Below are positions 6,145 through 8,494 of a stretch of DNA of 8,494 nucleotides, piece after piece (position 1 is the stretch's first letter; each line of letters starts with the position of its first letter). The stretch comes from JAAYCO01 sp964632015 (GTDB taxonomy: Bacteria > Planctomycetota > Phycisphaerae > SM23-33), in contig CAZWAT010000126.1 in assembly GCA_964632015.1 (NCBI GenBank), forward strand, positions 1 to 8,494, read 5' to 3'. The position numbers and the translations under genes were made by a program. The notes beneath the pieces are model-generated. The model was not told where the DNA came from. It did not search any database and was given only the letters and a program-made list of their open reading frames with translations.

Positions 6145-7752
6145 TTAAGGATCGGCTCGGGGAGCCTGTGGGGTGTCATCCAGATCCATCCGATGGAAGT
6201 CGTAAGGCCTGCTCCAGGTCGACCAGAAACTCATGTTGTCCTTGAGATCAAAATGCCTGGTCGTCATGCCCGACAGTATTACCGCAAAGGCATTGACAGA
6301 AGAAATATCCTGCGATAAGTCTAAACGGTTGAAATTACAAGCACTTAAGATTGCGCTTCGCCTGTGGAGGCTATGTTTGTCGGGGTATGCCGTGTCAAGG
6401 CTTCCCGAGGATGGGCCATGATCGCCCTGAATGAGGATAACAGGACGCGGCTTGTCATTTTGGGCTGATTTTGTCAAAATCAAGTCGATTTGATCAAGAA
6501 TCCTGCTATTGAGATATTCAATCTGGTCGGGAAACTTTTTTGTATATTTTTCTTGTGAGTATCCGCCGGGACCTATCAGATCGGTGTCGCTGAAGGGTTT
6601 GTTCGGGGTGATGAACTCGCCTTGCGGACCCAGCACAAAGGGGGGGTGGGGGCAGATTATATGTGCAAACGTAAATATTGGCCCGGTCATGTGGGCCGCC
6701 TGATGAAGGTTGTCGAGGGCGAAGAGGATTCTCGACCTGTGCTCGTCATATTGTCTGCCAGGCGCGAGGACGTTCAGCATCGCCCCGACTGGTGTCATAT
6801 CCAGCAGGCCCTGCTCGAATCGTGTAAGCCTCTGCGGGGGCGAGAGATAGTAATCCGCACCGCGCATCTCAGTGATGTCATACCCGGTTGCGAAGGCAAG
6901 GCGTTTGTATCCCAGGTGAGACAGCATGCGCCACAGGGCACTGTCGTCAATCATCCTGCGAAGCGGCTTTCTAGTGGTCGCATCCTTACCGAGTCTGTCG
7001 GCGAGGCCATCGAGGTATGTCATGTTCATCGTGCATGCCAGCGACAGGGCGGTTTGAACATAGTTCGCCCGCGCCTGTCGGGCCACGGTGAAGCCCCGTG
7101 CCTCTAGCGCCTCGATGAAGGCGGAATTGTCGTAACCGAAATCATCTCTGAGCACATCATCTCTGCCATATCCGTCGAGGACTATGTAGTAAATATCCGG
7201 AGTAGATATCGCCTCGATGTCCATCGACTCAGCCGATAGCGGAGTGGTCGCCTCGTTTGTACCCAGATGTGCGAACACGATCTGACCGGCCATTATCGCA
7301 AGCATCACCACGCTTATGATCAGAACCGATTTTGAAACCCTGTTGGCGATGGGGGGGGTAACGTGTCTTATCGCCATTAGCACCCCCGCTAATGGGACTG
7401 CCAGTATGATCAACGCCAGTTTTCGGCATCCCAGAGACATCGGCCCGACGGGGATCACCAGGCCTTGGAGCAGGTTGGCGAGGTTCCCGAAGGCGAAACC
7501 CCCGACGACGCAGGCGCTGGCGAGCAGACCCGCCTTAGGCCCCGTCCTGCAAACCAGTCGCAGTGTCAGAGTCAAAGCAATCGCAGCAAACATCAAGACA
7601 AGCATCGGCCTTGCGAGCACTGCCGATTGATATTCGTCGATATTGCGGTGATACAGAAAGCCCACCTGCCACCACGCCAGAAGCACCGGATGCACCAACC
7701 AGGTCAGCCAGTGTGTTGTTGTTGCGTCGTGTGTCTGGGGCGGATCAGTCAT
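6145..7752 (-). CDS. Inner-membrane alkaline-phosphatase-superfamily enzyme (sulfatase / LtaS-like transferase)
   Basis: A 535-residue protein with an N-terminal membrane domain of about five helices (near 15-33, 49-67, 77-100, 110-128, 142-162) and an extracytoplasmic sulfatase-fold domain from about 185 to 500. Superfamily marks: DIYYIVLDGYGRDD (186-199, metal-ligand Asp193), NYVQTALSLACTMNM (230-244, with Thr234 the likely nucleophile as in lipoteichoic acid synthase and phosphoethanolamine transferases), HIICPHPPFV (364-373, a metal/substrate His) and IQGDHG (441-446, metal ligands Asp444 and His445). A Thr, not a Cys/Ser in a CxPxR sulfatase motif, suggests a transferase or phosphodiesterase rather than an arylsulfatase. 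The donor and acceptor cannot be deduced. Its ATG overlaps the methyltransferase stop as ATGA, implying translational coupling. An uninterrupted run of eight C in the coding strand (7351-7358) lies in the linker before the fifth helix. Confidence 0.85.
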   Translation of the reverse strand: MTDPPQTHDATTTHWLTWLVHPVLLAWWQVGFLYHRNIDEYQSAVLARPMLVLMFAAIALTLTLRLVCRTGPKAGLLASACVVGGFAFGNLANLLQGLVIPVGPMSLGCRKLALIILAVPLAGVLMAIRHVTPPIANRVSKSVLIISVVMLAIMAGQIVFAHLGTNEATTPLSAESMDIEAISTPDIYYIVLDGYGRDDVLRDDFGYDNSAFIEALEARGFTVARQARANYVQTALSLACTMNMTYLDGLADRLGKDATTRKPLRRMIDDSALWRMLSHLGYKRLAFATGYDITEMRGADYYLSPPQRLTRFEQGLLDMTPVGAMLNVLAPGRQYDEHRSRILFALDNLHQAAHMTGPIFTFAHIICPHPPFVLGPQGEFITPNKPFSDTDLIGPGGYSQEKYTKKFPDQIEYLNSRILDQIDLILTKSAQNDKPRPVILIQGDHGPSSGSLDTAYPDKHSLHRRSAILSACNFNRLDLSQDISSVNAFAVILSGMTTRHFDLKDNMSFWSTWSRPYDFHRMDLDDTPQAPRADP

Positions 7753-8494
7753 GGCCGGGTCATCAGATAAAGCGTGCGGGGACTTTCGACGATGCGTTGA
7801 GCCCGATCTATGCGGAAGTATCGCTCGAATGCCCGCTCAAAATTATCCTGTGTGTAGTCGGGAAAGATGTCCTTCCTCATCGCCATCATGCGGCGAACCT
7901 GCGGATCGTCCTTGGGCACGAACTCAATAATCACACCCGTTTCACACACGTCGGAAAAGAACTTCGCAATCAGATCGAGCGGGATATTGTTGGAAATCGC
8001 CAGGTGATGCACAAGCGCAAGGGCGAGTCCGACATTGCATGGCCCGCGTTCCATCAGCGACTGACGCTCCTGAAGCGACCAGCCCAGCGGGGGGGTCGGA
8101 TTGGTCATATCCAGCACCAGCGGGAGCGTGTCGGACCCATGATCCGAGGGGCATGTGATCAGCGATTCGTAATGCTTCTGCACCGCCTGGTGGTCGATAT
8201 CGAACGCCACGGTATACGCCCCGTGATCCGCGGGAATCTGGGTGAATCTGCCGGTATTAGCGCCAAAATCCCAAACGACGGCGGGGGAGGTGAAGTCCAG
8301 AAACTCCCCCACGAGGGTGGCCTTGTGATCCATCGCCGGCGGCGTATATGTGGTGCTGTCATAGTAATCGCCCCATTCGCTGGATGAGGCGGGGAGCTTG
8401 ATCGATTTGACCGTCTTACGAAGGCTTTCGATGATCCCCAGCAGGGCGTTTCGAGAATGACGAGGCAGGTTCTTTTCGCCAGTCTTGACCCCCC
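7749..8494 (-). CDS. Class I SAM-dependent methyltransferase, N-terminal part outside the window
   Basis: The reading frame is open to the window edge, so the ATG at 8333 is internal. The codons before it read WGDYYDSTTYTP, matching the W..YY..T.Y element that precedes the SAM domain in this family. About 248 codons are visible. The Rossmann-fold motifs are VVWDFGANTGRFT (motif I, glycine-rich SAM loop), AFDID (acidic residue ending strand 2), then LPLVLDMTNP, GLALALVHHLAISNNIPL (motif IV/V region) and IIEFVPKDDPQVRRMM, ending in a PRTLYLM strand. These match a group annotated as methyltransferases related to nodulation protein NoeA, usually more than 400 residues long, so roughly the first 40 percent is missing. 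The acceptor is unknown. The stop overlaps the start of the membrane sulfatase-like gene by four bases, so both probably modify the same surface molecule. Confidence 0.85.
   Translation of the reverse strand, partial: GVKTGEKNLPRHSRNALLGIIESLRKTVKSIKLPASSSEWGDYYDSTTYTPPAMDHKATLVGEFLDFTSPAVVWDFGANTGRFTQIPADHGAYTVAFDIDHQAVQKHYESLITCPSDHGSDTLPLVLDMTNPTPPLGWSLQERQSLMERGPCNVGLALALVHHLAISNNIPLDLIAKFFSDVCETGVIIEFVPKDDPQVRRMMAMRKDIFPDYTQDNFERAFERYFRIDRAQRIVESPRTLYLMTRP

Noticed and set aside
6640..6652. G7 and G5 runs as possible phase-variation tract
   Set aside because: They encode the conserved PHPPF metal-site motif on the minus strand, so the run follows from codon choice at a constrained site.
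6622..7107. A 161-codon plus-strand frame
   Set aside because: It lies antisense to the core of the sulfatase-fold domain, has no good ribosome binding site and no recognisable motif.
7351..7358. G8 run (C8 in the coding strand) as a contingency locus
   Set aside because: A slip would break the membrane enzyme, but a single tract of eight in a GC-rich gene, encoding Thr-Pro-Pro with the frame intact, is not enough to claim phase variation.
8331..8333. ATG at 8333 as the methyltransferase start
   Set aside because: The upstream frame stays open to the window edge and encodes a family-conserved W..YY segment.
7563..8387. A 274-codon open frame on the plus strand
   Set aside because: It is antisense to two genes with clear catalytic motifs, its translation is rich in Arg, His and Pro without any domain, and it crosses the ATGA junction of those genes.

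Overview
The window looks like chromosomal DNA of a planctomycete or a relative, most plausibly a Phycisphaerae-type bacterium. This is inferred from gene content, not from a marker gene. Two exported proteins end in PEP-CTERM sorting tails, one of them carries a DUF2961/GH172 glycosidase fold, and a rhamnulokinase gene lies divergently beside it. Base composition and codon use are moderately GC-rich and look even across the window. I see no insertion sequence, tRNA, rRNA, CRISPR array or phage gene. Both ends cut through genes.

Layout from left to right. (1) The 3' part of an O6-methylguanine-DNA methyltransferase gene (+) converges on a two-gene minus-strand unit. That unit is a stand-alone Lrp/AsnC effector-binding (RAM) domain protein followed by a DMT/EamA-like membrane transporter, with a candidate sigma70 promoter upstream. 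(2) A long hairpin separates this unit from a 558-residue exported GH172-like protein (-). (3) A roughly 210-base divergent control region lies between that gene and rhaB (+). It holds a good minus-strand promoter and two short dyads. (4) A hairpin just after rhaB is best read as the terminator of the next minus-strand gene, and its U-run lies against the rhaB stop codon. (5) That gene encodes an exported laminin-B-like/PEP-CTERM protein driven by a near-consensus promoter. (6) At the right end, a class I methyltransferase (truncated by the window edge) and an inner-membrane alkaline-phosphatase-superfamily (sulfatase/LtaS-like) enzyme overlap by four bases and form an operon.

How the genes may work together: the GH172-like protein and RhaB, sharing one control region, suggest linked surface glycan cleavage and deoxysugar use. 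The methyltransferase and membrane phospho/sulfo-transferase pair suggests decoration of a surface polymer. The RAM protein probably senses a small ligand, such as an amino acid, linked to the neighbouring transporter. These links are inferences from gene order. The family assignments rest on motifs that can be read in the translations. All intergenic stretches are shorter than about 215 bases, and what they hold is listed below.
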